Shown here piece after piece: positions 1 to 8,205 of a stretch of 23,542 nucleotides of DNA. The number at the start of each line of letters is the position of its first letter. The stretch's first letter is position 1. The DNA is from Candidatus Lithacetigena glycinireducens (lineage in GTDB: Bacteria; Coprothermobacterota; HKB111): NCBI GenBank assembly GCA_018725485.1, contig QLUP01000005.1, forward strand, positions 1 to 23,542, read 5' to 3'. The notes under the pieces were generated by a model. That model worked only from the letters and a program-made list of their open reading frames with translations. It searched no databases and was not told the DNA's origin. The position numbers and the translations under genes were made by a program.

Positions 1-1
1 A

Positions 2-1414
2 CTAAATAATCTTTAGGGGAATTTTACCCTTGCTTACTCTCTTACCGTAAATCAGGTCTATAGCCCCAGAAAGTGACCCTTCCTGTTTAGAATAGGTTAA
101 TATGGTTGCCTTGCTTTCTGGTAACAACCTCAAGTCAACCGGATTACCAGCTACCAGATGAATTATGCGGTTATCCAGGGCTTTTACCTGATTAATAATT
201 TTAATCTGGCATTCAGTTTTAAAAGCGTCGCATGAAGCAATTATCACAGTTTTATGGACATCAAGGGTATGTTTAAGGTCTTTTTCGGTAATATCTTCAT
301 AAATCTTTATTAGAGGAACCGCATCTCTTAAAGGTATTATTCCATCATTATAATAAAGAGTAAGCGAGTTGCCTCTTATGGTATCAGCAATTTCCTTGTG
401 TTTGGTGCTGTTTATTATTTTTCTTTCTATATTCTTATTTAGTACTGATTTAACTTCATCCAGTCTTCTAAGCGATGTCTCAATAACGCTTCTAAATTCT
501 AATCTCTCTTTAAGTTCTTTTCTTAAGTGCTCGAGAGAAGATTTAGCTTTTGCTTGAGAATGGGAGATTAATAAAATGTCTGCTCCAGAATACAGGGTTT
601 TCAAGCTTCTCCAGTTAAAATCACCAAAACTATCCAGGGCTTTCATTTCCAGACAATCGGTAAATACCAGGCCCCTAAAGCCTAATTCTTTTCTAAGCAA
701 ATTAGTAAGAATACTTTTAGAAAGAGTAGCGGGGTACTTTTGGTCGAGAGAAGTATAAAGAACATGTGAGGTCATTATCGCTAAAGCGTGGTCTTTAATA
801 GCTTCCTTAAAGGGATACAGGTGGATGTTATATAAATGGTGAAGGTCCTTAGATATTATAGGAAGTTCCAGGTGAGAGTCGCTGATAGTGCCCCCATGCC
901 CGGGAAAGTGCTTGAAAACTGGCAATACACCTTCCTCGTAAAGCCCTTTTGCTAAAGAAGTGCCTAATTTAGCCACCTTGAAGGGATCATCGCTAAAAGA
1001 TCTTACGCCTATTACCGGGTTTTGGTGGCAGGTTAGGACATCCAGAACCGGGGCAAAGTTGATGTCAATTTGCCAGAAATGCAATTCTTGCCCCATAGCT
1101 TTACCCTGTTGGTAAGCAAGTTTTTCATCATCAACTGCTCCCAGGGCCATGTTTCCCGGAAAAGGGGTTAATTCTTGAGACCATCTTTCGATTAATCCCC
1201 CCTCGTGGTCAATAGCCACCAATGGTTGGGGAGTAGCTAACGATTTAATAGAGTTAATTAAATCATTTACCTGGTTTTTTTCTTTAAGGTTTCTTGAAAA
1301 TAGGATTACTCCCCCAATACATTCATTGGTTAAGAATTTTATTTCTTGAGTAGTTAAGGCTGTGCCCTCAATTCCCACAAAGAAAAGTGAACCGATAATT
1401 TCTCTTAAATCCAT
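2..1414 (-). CDS. nagZ: Beta-N-acetylhexosaminidase, GH3 family (NagZ type)
   Basis: This predicted cytoplasmic glycoside hydrolase removes N-acetylglucosamine from muropeptides or chitobiose-like substrates, a step in cell-wall recycling. The 470-residue protein opens directly into the GH3 barrel without a signal peptide. An IDHEGG segment (about residues 69-73) lines the sugar site. KHFPGHG (168-174) is followed by DSH (179-181), the Asp-His dyad that acts as acid/base in NagZ enzymes. TDCLEM (252-257) supplies the nucleophile Asp253. About 150 residues follow the barrel, so it is longer than the single-domain proteobacterial NagZ (about 340 residues) and nearer to two-domain Firmicutes forms. 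The start is an ATG preceded on the minus strand by AAGGAGCAGG. The stop codon lies at positions 2-4, so the gene is complete. It diverges from hutU across 85 bp. The family call is firm; the exact substrate is inferred. Confidence 0.88.
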   Translation of the reverse strand: MDLREIIGSLFFVGIEGTALTTQEIKFLTNECIGGVILFSRNLKEKNQVNDLINSIKSLATPQPLVAIDHEGGLIERWSQELTPFPGNMALGAVDDEKLAYQQGKAMGQELHFWQIDINFAPVLDVLTCHQNPVIGVRSFSDDPFKVAKLGTSLAKGLYEEGVLPVFKHFPGHGGTISDSHLELPIISKDLHHLYNIHLYPFKEAIKDHALAIMTSHVLYTSLDQKYPATLSKSILTNLLRKELGFRGLVFTDCLEMKALDSFGDFNWRSLKTLYSGADILLISHSQAKAKSSLEHLRKELKERLEFRSVIETSLRRLDEVKSVLNKNIERKIINSTKHKEIADTIRGNSLTLYYNDGIIPLRDAVPLIKIYEDITEKDLKHTLDVHKTVIIASCDAFKTECQIKIINQVKALDNRIIHLVAGNPVDLRLLPESKATILTYSKQEGSLSGAIDLIYGKRVSKGKIPLKII

Positions 1415-1432
1415 ATATCTTTAACCTGCTCC

Positions 1433-1461
1433 TTAGTTATTAATTAATTTTATACTATAAT
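1433..1461 (+). promoter_or_regulatory. Candidate sigma-70 type promoter for the hutU operon
   Basis: A perfect TATAAT at 1456-1461 lies in the 85-bp divergent nagZ/hutU gap. The hexamer 17 nt upstream (1433-1438, TTAGTT) matches the -35 consensus poorly. Transcription would begin near 1468, leaving a leader of about 32 nt that contains the GGAGG at 1486-1490. The gap is very AT-rich, so a chance TATAAT is possible. A divergent nagZ promoter must lie in the same gap, but I see no clear -35/-10 pair for it. Confidence 0.4.
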
Positions 1462-1499
1462 TTAGATATGATTTAATTATTGCCTGGAGGTACAATATA

Positions 1500-3197
1500 T
1501 TGGCAAAAGGAACTGCAGAGGAAAGATTAACCTTTATACCTGGTAAAACCAGGGTTCCTGTAGGCACAGAAATTAGTGCTAAGGGTTGGCCTCAGGAAGC
1601 TGCCTTGAGGATGTTTTTGAATGTTCTTGACCCTGAGGTAGCAGAAAAACCTGAAGACCTGGTGGTATATGGAGGAAGAGGAAAAGCCGCCAGGAATTAC
1701 GAAGCTTACCAGAAAATAATAAAATCCCTGTTAGAATTAGAATCGGAGGAAACTCTACTTATTCAATCAGGTAAGCCAGTGGGTATTTTTAAGACTCATT
1801 CTTTTGCTCCCCGGGTGTTGATAGCCAACTCCTTGCTGGTACCCGCTTGGGCTACCCTCGATAAATTCTGGGAATTAGAAGCTAAAGGCTTAACGATGTA
1901 TGGTCAAATGACTGCTGGATCCTGGATTTATATTGGTACCCAGGGCATATTGCAGGGTACCTATGAGACTTTCGCCCAGGCAGCCCGCACCCACTTTGGC
2001 GGTTCCCTCAAAGGTAAATGGGTGTTAACAGCTGGACTGGGAGGTATGGGTGGGGCTCAACCCCTGGCAGTAACCATGAATGAGGGCGTGGTTTTAGTGG
2101 TAGAGGTTGATGAAGCCCGGGTAAAAAGAAGGCTGGATACCGGCTATGTAGAGATGGTTGCTTATACCCTTGATGAAGCCCTTCTCCTGGTGGATGAAGC
2201 TGTAAAGAAAAATATACCCCGTTCAATTGCCTTGATAGCCAATGCTTCTGATACCCACCCCGAACTGGTAAAAAGGAACATATTCCCCGATTTAGTAACT
2301 GACCAAACTTCAGCCCACGACCCGCTTAATGGCTATATTCCTTCTGGATTATCCCTGGAGGAAGCTTCTAAGCTTAGGCTTCAAAATCCACACGAATACT
2401 TGAAATTATCTTTTGCTTCCATGGCCAAACAGGTAAAAGCCATGCTGGAGATGAAGGAAAATGGTTCGATTGTCTTTGATTATGGCAATAACCTAAGAAC
2501 ACAGGCTTTTATAGAAGGTGTTACAGACGCCTATAGTTATCCAGGTTTTGTTCCTGCTTATATTAGGCCTTTGTTTTGCGAGGGGAAAGGTCCTTTCAGA
2601 TGGGTGGCTTTATCCGGGGACCCTAAGGACATTTATGAAACCGATAAAGCAATCTTGAAGCTTTTTCCTGATAATGAGAACCTTAAGCGCTGGATTAATA
2701 TGGCTGAAAAACAGGTTCATTTTCAGGGACTTCCTGCTCGTGTGTGCTGGTTAGGATATGGAGAAAGAGATAAAGCCGGATTGGAATTTAATTATCTGGT
2801 TAAAAAAGGAGTGGTTAAAGCTCCTATTGTAATTGGTAGAGACCATCTTGACTCTGGTTCTGTGGCCAGCCCCTATAGAGAAACTGAAAGTATGAAAGAT
2901 GGTTCAGATGCTATTGCAGATTGGCCAGTATTGAATGCCTTACTCAACACTGCTTCAGGAGCTCACTGGGTGTCAGTACACCATGGTGGAGGTGTAGGTA
3001 TTGGCTATTCCCTACATGCTGGTATGGTGGTAGTGGCTGAGGGAACCCTGGAAAGTGAAAAAAGGCTTCAATTAACCCTTACTAATGACCCGGGTACTGG
3101 GGTGATGAGACATGCTGATGCTGGTTATGATGAAGCTATAAGCGTTGCTAAAAGATATAATATTAAAATACCTTGCTTAGAAAAGGAGGAAATTTAA
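1500..3197 (+). CDS. hutU: Urocanate hydratase (urocanase)
   Basis: This NAD+-dependent cytoplasmic enzyme hydrates urocanate to 4-imidazolone-5-propionate, the second step of histidine degradation. The 565-residue protein matches the usual family length (about 550-560). Visible signatures are YGQMTAGSW, the glycine-rich NAD-binding GLGGMGG (179-185), [10 protein letters not shown], and ARVCWLGYG with Cys416 equivalent to the conserved active-site cysteine of Pseudomonas urocanase. These are followed by [24 protein letters not shown] and [16 protein letters not shown]. Translation starts at TTG (1500), 9 nt after GGAGG (1486-1490). The protein opens with the family-typical proline-rich leader. 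It heads a plus-strand run with lemA and htpX, and no hutH, hutI or formiminotransferase gene lies in the window. The enzyme call is very firm. Its presence beside unrelated housekeeping genes is unexplained. Confidence 0.96.
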   Translation: MAKGTAEERLTFIPGKTRVPVGTEISAKGWPQEAALRMFLNVLDPEVAEKPEDLVVYGGRGKAARNYEAYQKIIKSLLELESEETLLIQSGKPVGIFKTHSFAPRVLIANSLLVPAWATLDKFWELEAKGLTMYGQMTAGSWIYIGTQGILQGTYETFAQAARTHFGGSLKGKWVLTAGLGGMGGAQPLAVTMNEGVVLVVEVDEARVKRRLDTGYVEMVAYTLDEALLLVDEAVKKNIPRSIALIANASDTHPELVKRNIFPDLVTDQTSAHDPLNGYIPSGLSLEEASKLRLQNPHEYLKLSFASMAKQVKAMLEMKENGSIVFDYGNNLRTQAFIEGVTDAYSYPGFVPAYIRPLFCEGKGPFRWVALSGDPKDIYETDKAILKLFPDNENLKRWINMAEKQVHFQGLPARVCWLGYGERDKAGLEFNYLVKKGVVKAPIVIGRDHLDSGSVASPYRETESMKDGSDAIADWPVLNALLNTASGAHWVSVHHGGGVGIGYSLHAGMVVVAEGTLESEKRLQLTLTNDPGTGVMRHADAGYDEAISVAKRYNIKIPCLEKEEI

Positions 3198-3200
3198 AAG

Positions 3201-3734
3201 ATGTGGTTTTTGTATGTTGTTTTAGGAGTAGGTCTCCTGGGAGTTTACCTTTATAACCGACTTATTGTTTTGAAAATGAGGGTGAATAACAGCTGGAGGC
3301 AGATAGATGTTCAATTAAAGCGGAGAGTAGACCTTATTCCTAACCTGATAGAAACAGTGAAGGGATATGCTTCACATGAAAAGGAACTTTTTGCAAAAGT
3401 TACCGAATTAAGGTCTATAATAGCAGGTGGTGGCTCGGTTAAGGAAATCAGTGAAGCCAACAATATGCTAACCGGAGCTCTAAAATCCTTGTTTGCAGTA
3501 GCAGAAGCTTACCCTGCTTTAAAAGCCAACCAGAACTTCCTTATGCTTCAGGAAGAATTATCAGGAACAGAGAATAAAATTGCTTTCGCTCGACAGTTTT
3601 ATAATGACACAGTAATGATTTCTGCGGTTCAGGTATTTCCCAATAACATGGTAGCTACCATTTTTAGCTTCAAAGAAGCTGAATATTTTGCTATACCCGA
3701 AGAAGAAGGCGAGGTTACTAAAGTTAGCTTTTAA
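3201..3734 (+). CDS. lemA: LemA family membrane protein
   Basis: This small membrane-anchored helical protein has no established biochemical activity. LemA genes frequently sit next to htpX or TPM-domain genes, which suggests a role in envelope homeostasis. The 177-residue protein has an N-terminal membrane segment (about residues 2-20), a short YNRLI linker, and the family core with NSWRQIDVQLKRR, DLIPNLIETVKGYASHE, and a C-terminal FPNNMVA and AEYFAIPEE. This length is typical of the family. The start is ATG, with GGAGG inside the end of hutU (3185-3189) about 11 nt upstream. The stop overlaps the first base of the htpX ATG (TAATG), so the pair is probably translationally coupled. Family assignment is firm; function is not known. 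Confidence 0.92.
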   Translation: MWFLYVVLGVGLLGVYLYNRLIVLKMRVNNSWRQIDVQLKRRVDLIPNLIETVKGYASHEKELFAKVTELRSIIAGGGSVKEISEANNMLTGALKSLFAVAEAYPALKANQNFLMLQEELSGTENKIAFARQFYNDTVMISAVQVFPNNMVATIFSFKEAEYFAIPEEEGEVTKVSF

Positions 3735-4600
3735 TGAGTTTAACCGGTCAAATTAAGCAAAACATTAGCATCAGCCTAATAATATTAATGTCGGGTATCA
3801 TTGTAGGTATTGGGTATATACTTGATGTTCATTATGCTTATCATGGTTTTTTAACCGGGATGGCTATTGTTTTTGCCTTTTTTACCAGCGCTGGTAGTTA
3901 CTGGTATTCAGATAGATTAGTTCTGTCACTTACAAACGCCAGAGAAGCGTCCTATTCTGGATATACTTACCTTCATAATATCACTGAAGGACTATCGATG
4001 GCTGCTGGAATTCCCAAACCTAAACTATTTATTATTGATGACCCTGCTGCCAATGCTTTTGCTACGGGGAGGAATCCAGCTAACGGAGTTATAGTAGTTT
4101 CTACGGGTTTGCTTAATTTATTGAATAGGCAGGAAATTGAGGGTGTAATTGCTCATGAAATTGGCCACATTAAAAATTACGATGTTTTGCTCGGTACTAT
4201 AGCTGCGGTGTTGGTGGGGTCTGTAGTTATATTAAGAGATGTGATGCTTCGTTTTGGATTTAGAAGAGGTGTTAAAAGGGGGGAGGGCGGCAACCCTATC
4301 CTCCTTATAATTGGTGTTTTGCTTTTGATTTTAGCACCATTTTTTATGACTATTATTAAATTTGCAGTCTCCAGGCAAAGAGAATTTCTGGCTGATGCAA
4401 CCAGTGCTTATCTTACCAGGCATCCTGATGGGTTAATAAAGGCACTGGAAAAACTTGAAACTAATTTTGCCTCAGAGGCTATGGCACATCTTTACATCGT
4501 TAACCCCTTTTCCCAATCTTTTGACCAGCTTTATCTGTTTAGCACCCACCCTCCAATTGAAGCGAGAGTTTTAAGGTTAAAAAGTATCAGAGGTTTATAA
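3734..4600 (+). CDS. htpX: M48 family zinc metalloprotease HtpX
   Basis: This membrane-embedded zinc protease is involved in quality control of misfolded inner-membrane proteins. The 288-residue protein has two N-terminal membrane segments (about 12-30 and 35-52). It also has the zinc motif HEIGH (141-145) in the context EGVIAHEIGHIKNYD and two central hydrophobic segments (about 152-168 and 189-211). The third zinc ligand is Glu217 in REFLADA. Those residues and the topology are diagnostic of HtpX, and the length matches the family (about 280-300). A glycine/arginine-rich loop (RRGVKRGEGG) sits between the central segments, as is usual. Its start codon shares one base with the lemA stop, and its stop directly abuts the ychF start. 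Confidence 0.95.
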   Translation: MSLTGQIKQNISISLIILMSGIIVGIGYILDVHYAYHGFLTGMAIVFAFFTSAGSYWYSDRLVLSLTNAREASYSGYTYLHNITEGLSMAAGIPKPKLFIIDDPAANAFATGRNPANGVIVVSTGLLNLLNRQEIEGVIAHEIGHIKNYDVLLGTIAAVLVGSVVILRDVMLRFGFRRGVKRGEGGNPILLIIGVLLLILAPFFMTIIKFAVSRQREFLADATSAYLTRHPDGLIKALEKLETNFASEAMAHLYIVNPFSQSFDQLYLFSTHPPIEARVLRLKSIRGL

Positions 4601-5671
4601 ATGCAGGCTGGTATCGTTGGACTACCTAATGCGGGGAAAACTACCCTTTTTAATGCTTTAACAGCGAGCCAGGCAGAAGTAGCTCCTTATCCCTTTACCA
4701 CGATTGATCCCAATATTGCTGAAGTAGATATTACCGATGAAAGACTGTTAGCTTTAACAAGCCTGCTTAACCCCCTGGAAGTAAGACCCGCTCGGTTAAG
4801 GTTTCTGGATATTGCAGGATTGGTTAAAGGCGCACATAAGGGGGAAGGTTTAGGAAATGAGTTTTTAACTCATATAAGAACGGTTGATGTTATCGTTCAT
4901 GTTTTAAGGTGTTTTCCTATTATAAATGTTTCTCATGTTGAAGGTTCTATAAACCCGGTTAGAGACTTAGAAATTGTCAGATTAGAATTAGCTTTAAGCG
5001 ATTTAACTTTGCTGGAAAGAGCTATACATAAACATAAAAAGATTTCTAAATCACTCCATAAGGAAGAACTGGAGGAGCTTAATTTCCTGGAGACCATTTA
5101 TTTACAAATTAACGAAGGAAGAAAGGTAGAGGAAACCGATTTACTCAGGCTGAGGAAATATAACTTATTAAGTATTAAACCGTCTTTGTTGGTAATAAAT
5201 GTTTCTGAGGATGAGATAGGGAATCCTTCTGAAGAACTTCAGGAAGTAAAAAACTACCTTAAGAATCAAGGTGTTGATTATTTAGTATCTCCTGCTCTTC
5301 TCGAGCAGGAATTATCAGCCTTTTCACCTGAAGACAGGTTAGAGTACCTTAAGGGAGTAGGGGTAAGTGGAACCTCACTAAATCAATTGATATTTAAAAC
5401 TAATAAGCTTCTCCAGAGAATATTCTTTTATACTACAGCTTCTAGAATTCTTCAAGCCTGGCCTATTAAGAAAGGAACTGTTATAAAAGAAGCTGCCAGG
5501 ATGATCCATACCGATATAGGAGAAGGATTCATTAAGGCCGAAGTGATTCCTTTTAATGATTTACTTCGCTTAGGCTCTTTAAATAAAGCTAAAGAAAGTG
5601 GTTTAGTAAAAATTGAAGGTAAAGATACCAGTGTAGAGGATGGAGATGTCATTTACTTCCATTTCAGGTAG
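4601..5671 (+). CDS. ychF: Obg-like ATPase YchF
   Basis: YchF (OLA1 family) is a ribosome- and proteasome-associated TRAFAC-class P-loop protein that prefers ATP to GTP and is linked to stress responses and translation. The 356-residue protein shows Walker A GLPNAGKT (7-14), switch I PFTTIDPN, DIAGLVKGAHKGEGLGN (70-86) as G3, and NVSE (200-203). NVSE replaces the canonical NKxD, the specificity change associated with ATP use in this family. A helical insertion follows G3. The C-terminal TGS domain includes AWPIKKGT, IHTDIGEGFI and EDGDVIYF. The start is ATG with AGAGG 7 nt upstream. Its 3' end overlaps the next gene by 32 nt. Confidence 0.96.
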   Translation: MQAGIVGLPNAGKTTLFNALTASQAEVAPYPFTTIDPNIAEVDITDERLLALTSLLNPLEVRPARLRFLDIAGLVKGAHKGEGLGNEFLTHIRTVDVIVHVLRCFPIINVSHVEGSINPVRDLEIVRLELALSDLTLLERAIHKHKKISKSLHKEELEELNFLETIYLQINEGRKVEETDLLRLRKYNLLSIKPSLLVINVSEDEIGNPSEELQEVKNYLKNQGVDYLVSPALLEQELSAFSPEDRLEYLKGVGVSGTSLNQLIFKTNKLLQRIFFYTTASRILQAWPIKKGTVIKEAARMIHTDIGEGFIKAEVIPFNDLLRLGSLNKAKESGLVKIEGKDTSVEDGDVIYFHFR

Positions 5672-6713
5672 AGATGTTAATATTCGTTTATTAAAAAGAA
5701 AAGATATAGATAATTTGCTTTCTCTATATAAAGAAGTCTGGCCTAATAGGGGGATAGATGAAAGTTACTGGAACTGGAAGTACCGTGATAATCCGTTTGG
5801 AAAGCCTCTTATTCTGGTAGCAGTCAAAGACGAAAAAATAGTAGGTCATGAAGGTCTCTGGCCAATGCCCTTATCAGTTGATGGTATAAATCAACTTTGC
5901 TATCAATCAGTAGATAGCATGGTTCATCCTGATTTCAGGGGAAGAGGCATTTTTAACAGTCTGATAGCCAGGTCTATGGAAGAGTGCTCAAACTCAACCT
6001 GTCCTATTATTTTTGGTTTTCCTAACAGAAGTTCCTATAAAATTTATACTAAATTTGGCTGGTTGTCGGGTAGTTCATTTCATAGGTTTATTAAAATTCT
6101 TAATTGGCAGGATGTTTTTGAAAGCCGAATAACAACTAAATACTTAAAATGGGCTGTAAACCTGGCAGGATTAGCGGTAAATGCCACTACCAGCCGTTTT
6201 TCAGAAAAGAAAAAAATAAAAGGGTTAGAAGTTCAGGAAGAACTTGAACCTTTGAAAATATTTGAAGATATCTGGCTGGAGTACTGCGAACTATCGGGAA
6301 AACCACTCGCTATAAACAAAAGCCTGGAATACCTGAACTGGAGATATAAAAATAAACCAGGTTCTAACTGTATCTTTCTTACCTTAAAGTACAAAGTCAG
6401 CACTATTGGTTTTGGAGTTATTAAAAAAGATACTAACGGGGTGATGAATAGGGCTCGTATTGGTGAATTCGTATTACTTGATAAAACCTTCACTAATAAT
6501 TTTCTTTGCGAAATAGTAGAGTTTCTAAAAGGAAAAGAATGTTCTACTATCGAATATAATGTTTGGAATAGCCTGGAGTTAGAAGAGATATTAAAATCAA
6601 TGGGCTTTATTAGAAGGTCTGATGAACCACCTTTAATATACAAAGTTTTTAAAGACCTTCCAGCTGATAAAATCAACTGGCAAATAAGTGGTGGAGACAA
6701 CGAGTCGTTTTAG
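5640..6713 (+). CDS. GNAT family acetyltransferase with two GNAT-like repeats
   Basis: Predicted acyl-CoA-dependent N-acyltransferase of unknown substrate. The N-terminal GNAT domain (about residues 12-150) contains the acetyl-CoA-binding motif A region, VDSMVHPDFRGRGIFNSLI (91-109), and FGFPNRSSYKIYTKFGW. A second, divergent copy follows: YWNWKYRDNP (43-52) is echoed by YLNWRYKNKP (231-240). Each copy then has a hydrophobic strand and a VG or IG turn, so the 357 residues are a tandem GNAT fold. The second copy lacks an obvious RGRG loop and may be non-catalytic. The start is uncertain. ATG 5640 overlaps ychF by 32 nt, while ATG 5646 is better spaced from GAGG (5636-5639). The gene lies between ychF and asnS, a context that does not identify a substrate. 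Confidence 0.8.
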   Translation: MEMSFTSISGRDVNIRLLKRKDIDNLLSLYKEVWPNRGIDESYWNWKYRDNPFGKPLILVAVKDEKIVGHEGLWPMPLSVDGINQLCYQSVDSMVHPDFRGRGIFNSLIARSMEECSNSTCPIIFGFPNRSSYKIYTKFGWLSGSSFHRFIKILNWQDVFESRITTKYLKWAVNLAGLAVNATTSRFSEKKKIKGLEVQEELEPLKIFEDIWLEYCELSGKPLAINKSLEYLNWRYKNKPGSNCIFLTLKYKVSTIGFGVIKKDTNGVMNRARIGEFVLLDKTFTNNFLCEIVEFLKGKECSTIEYNVWNSLELEEILKSMGFIRRSDEPPLIYKVFKDLPADKINWQISGGDNESF

Positions 6714-6728
6714 AAAGGAGTTGAAATC

Positions 6729-8021
6729 ATGTCCAGAGTAATGATAAAAAATTTAGGGAGTTTTATTGGAAAAAAGGTAAAGGTGAGTGGTTGGCTTTAT
6801 AGCAGAACCTCCAAGGGCAAACTTATTTTTCTCCTGATTAGAGATGGAACAGCATTAGTTCAAGCAATAGTTTCTAGACAAATGTTATCTGAAGAACAGT
6901 TCAATTTAGCTGATAAACTAACTCAGGAAAGTTCTCTGGAACTTATAGGGGTAGTTAGAGAAGATAAAAGAGCTGTTGGTGGTTATGAAATCGAAGTTGA
7001 ATCTCTTAGAGTATTCCAAATATGTGAGAACTACCCCATTTCACCTAAAAAGCACGGGGTTGAATTTTTATTGTCTCTTCAGCACTTATGGATAAGGTCG
7101 CAACACATTTCTTCAGTTCTTAAAATCCGAGCAGAAATTATATCGGCTGCTCGTAATTTTCTTAATTCTCGGGGTTTTTATCAGGTTGATACCCCAATAC
7201 TTACCCCATTTGCTTGTGAAGGAACTTCAACTTTGTTTGAAGTTGAGTATTTTGGTGAGCCAGCTTATCTGGCACAGAGCGGACAATTGTATAACGAAGC
7301 TACCTGTATGGCCCTGGGAAAGGTTTATACTTTTGGTCCCACTTTCAGAGCTGAAAAATCACGCACCAGGAGACACTTAATGGAATTCTGGATGTTAGAA
7401 CCCGAGATGGCTTTTGTAGAGCAGGAAGAAAATATGGTTATACAGGAAGAGTTGATTTATTATATTGTATCAGAGGTTTTAAGGAATTGCTCTAATGAAC
7501 TTGCTATCTTGAAAAGAGACATCTCTCTCCTCAAGAAAGTGCAAACCCCCTTTCCTCGCTTGACTTATTCCCAGGTTGTGGAAATACTGAGAGAAAAGGG
7601 GTTTGATATTAAATGGGGAGATGATTTCGGGGCTCCACACGAAACTGCTATATCCAGTCTTTATGAGAAACCCGTTTTTATTACCCATTACCCTGCATCC
7701 ATCAAGGCTTTTTATATGCAGCCTGATTTTAATAACCCGGAATTAGCTCTTTGCGCCGATTTAATTGCTTCTGAAGGTTACGGGGAGATTATTGGGGGTT
7801 CACAAAGGATACATGACTATGATTTGCTCAAGAAAAAAATTACCGAACACCATTTGCCTATTGAAGCTTACCAATGGTATCTTGACCTTAGAAAATATGG
7901 CTCTGTTCCGCATTCTGGTTTCGGGTTAGGGTTAGAAAGAACTGTCTGCTGGATCTGTGGTCTTTCTCATATTAGAGAAACTATCGCTTTCCCAAGGATG
8001 TTAGACAAGATTTATCCTTGA
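6729..8021 (+). CDS. asnS: Asparaginyl-tRNA synthetase
   Basis: Charges tRNA-Asn with asparagine in the cytoplasm. The 430-residue class IIb synthetase has an N-terminal OB-fold anticodon-binding domain (about 13-100). The linker YPISPKKHGVEFLL is characteristic of AsnRS. Motif 2 is FRAEKSRTRRHLMEFWMLEPE (from 207), followed by PVFITHYPASIKAFYM, GEIIGGSQR, motif 3 GFGLGLER (397-404) and the AsnRS-type C terminus AFPRMLDKIYP. These features distinguish it from AspRS. It starts at ATG 8 nt after AAAGGAG. Its presence indicates a direct route to Asn-tRNA, although a GatCAB pathway may also exist for Gln. The TGA stop overlaps the -35 box of the downstream tRNA-Gln promoter. Confidence 0.97.
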   Translation: MSRVMIKNLGSFIGKKVKVSGWLYSRTSKGKLIFLLIRDGTALVQAIVSRQMLSEEQFNLADKLTQESSLELIGVVREDKRAVGGYEIEVESLRVFQICENYPISPKKHGVEFLLSLQHLWIRSQHISSVLKIRAEIISAARNFLNSRGFYQVDTPILTPFACEGTSTLFEVEYFGEPAYLAQSGQLYNEATCMALGKVYTFGPTFRAEKSRTRRHLMEFWMLEPEMAFVEQEENMVIQEELIYYIVSEVLRNCSNELAILKRDISLLKKVQTPFPRLTYSQVVEILREKGFDIKWGDDFGAPHETAISSLYEKPVFITHYPASIKAFYMQPDFNNPELALCADLIASEGYGEIIGGSQRIHDYDLLKKKITEHHLPIEAYQWYLDLRKYGSVPHSGFGLGLERTVCWICGLSHIRETIAFPRMLDKIYP

Positions 8022-8046
8022 TAATATCCTCTTTTTGCCTTATAAT
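8018..8046 (+). promoter_or_regulatory. Promoter of tRNA-Gln
   Basis: TTGATA (8018-8023) and a perfect TATAAT (8041-8046) are separated by exactly 17 nt. Transcription should start about 6 nt upstream of the mature tRNA 5' end. The -35 hexamer overlaps the asnS stop codon. This is the closest match to a sigma-70 consensus that I found in the window. Confidence 0.85.
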
Positions 8047-8058
8047 TAATAGCTATAC

Positions 8059-8133
8059 TGGGGAGTCGCCAAGCGGTAAGGCAGTGGACTTTGGATCCAC
8101 CATTCGGGGGTTCGAATCCTCCCTCCCCAGCCA
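8059..8133 (+). tRNA. tRNA-Gln (anticodon TTG)
   Basis: A complete cloverleaf can be folded by hand. The acceptor is TGGGGAG/CTCCCCA, the D stem GCC/GGC and the anticodon stem GTGGA/TCCAC, with loop CTTTGGA (8089-8095) and anticodon TTG at 8091-8093. The T arm is GGGGG-TTCGAAT-CCTCC with one G-U pair. The discriminator is G and the CCA is encoded (8131-8133). The U1-A72 first pair is a known identity element of bacterial tRNA-Gln. It is 72 nt without CCA and has its own promoter. Confidence 0.97.
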
Positions 8134-8137
8134 GGTA

Positions 8138-8187
8138 ATCAGGAACTTAACTGAATAATCTACGAACTATCTTTACGCCTTCCTGAT
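8138..8187 (+). repeat. 8-bp inverted repeat downstream of tRNA-Gln
   Basis: ATCAGGAA (8138-8145) and TTCCTGAT (8180-8187) are perfect complements around a 34-nt AT-rich loop. They start 5 nt after the tRNA CCA. No T tract follows, so this is not a standard intrinsic terminator. It could help tRNA 3' processing or be chance. The 3' arm runs into TGATATAAA, a possible extended -10 for the next gene. Confidence 0.35.
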
Positions 8188-8205
8188 ATAAAACGAGGTT
8201 AATAA

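Noticed and set aside
6233-6700. 155-codon open frame on the minus strand
   Set aside because: It is antisense to the GNAT gene, has low-complexity composition and no recognisable domain.
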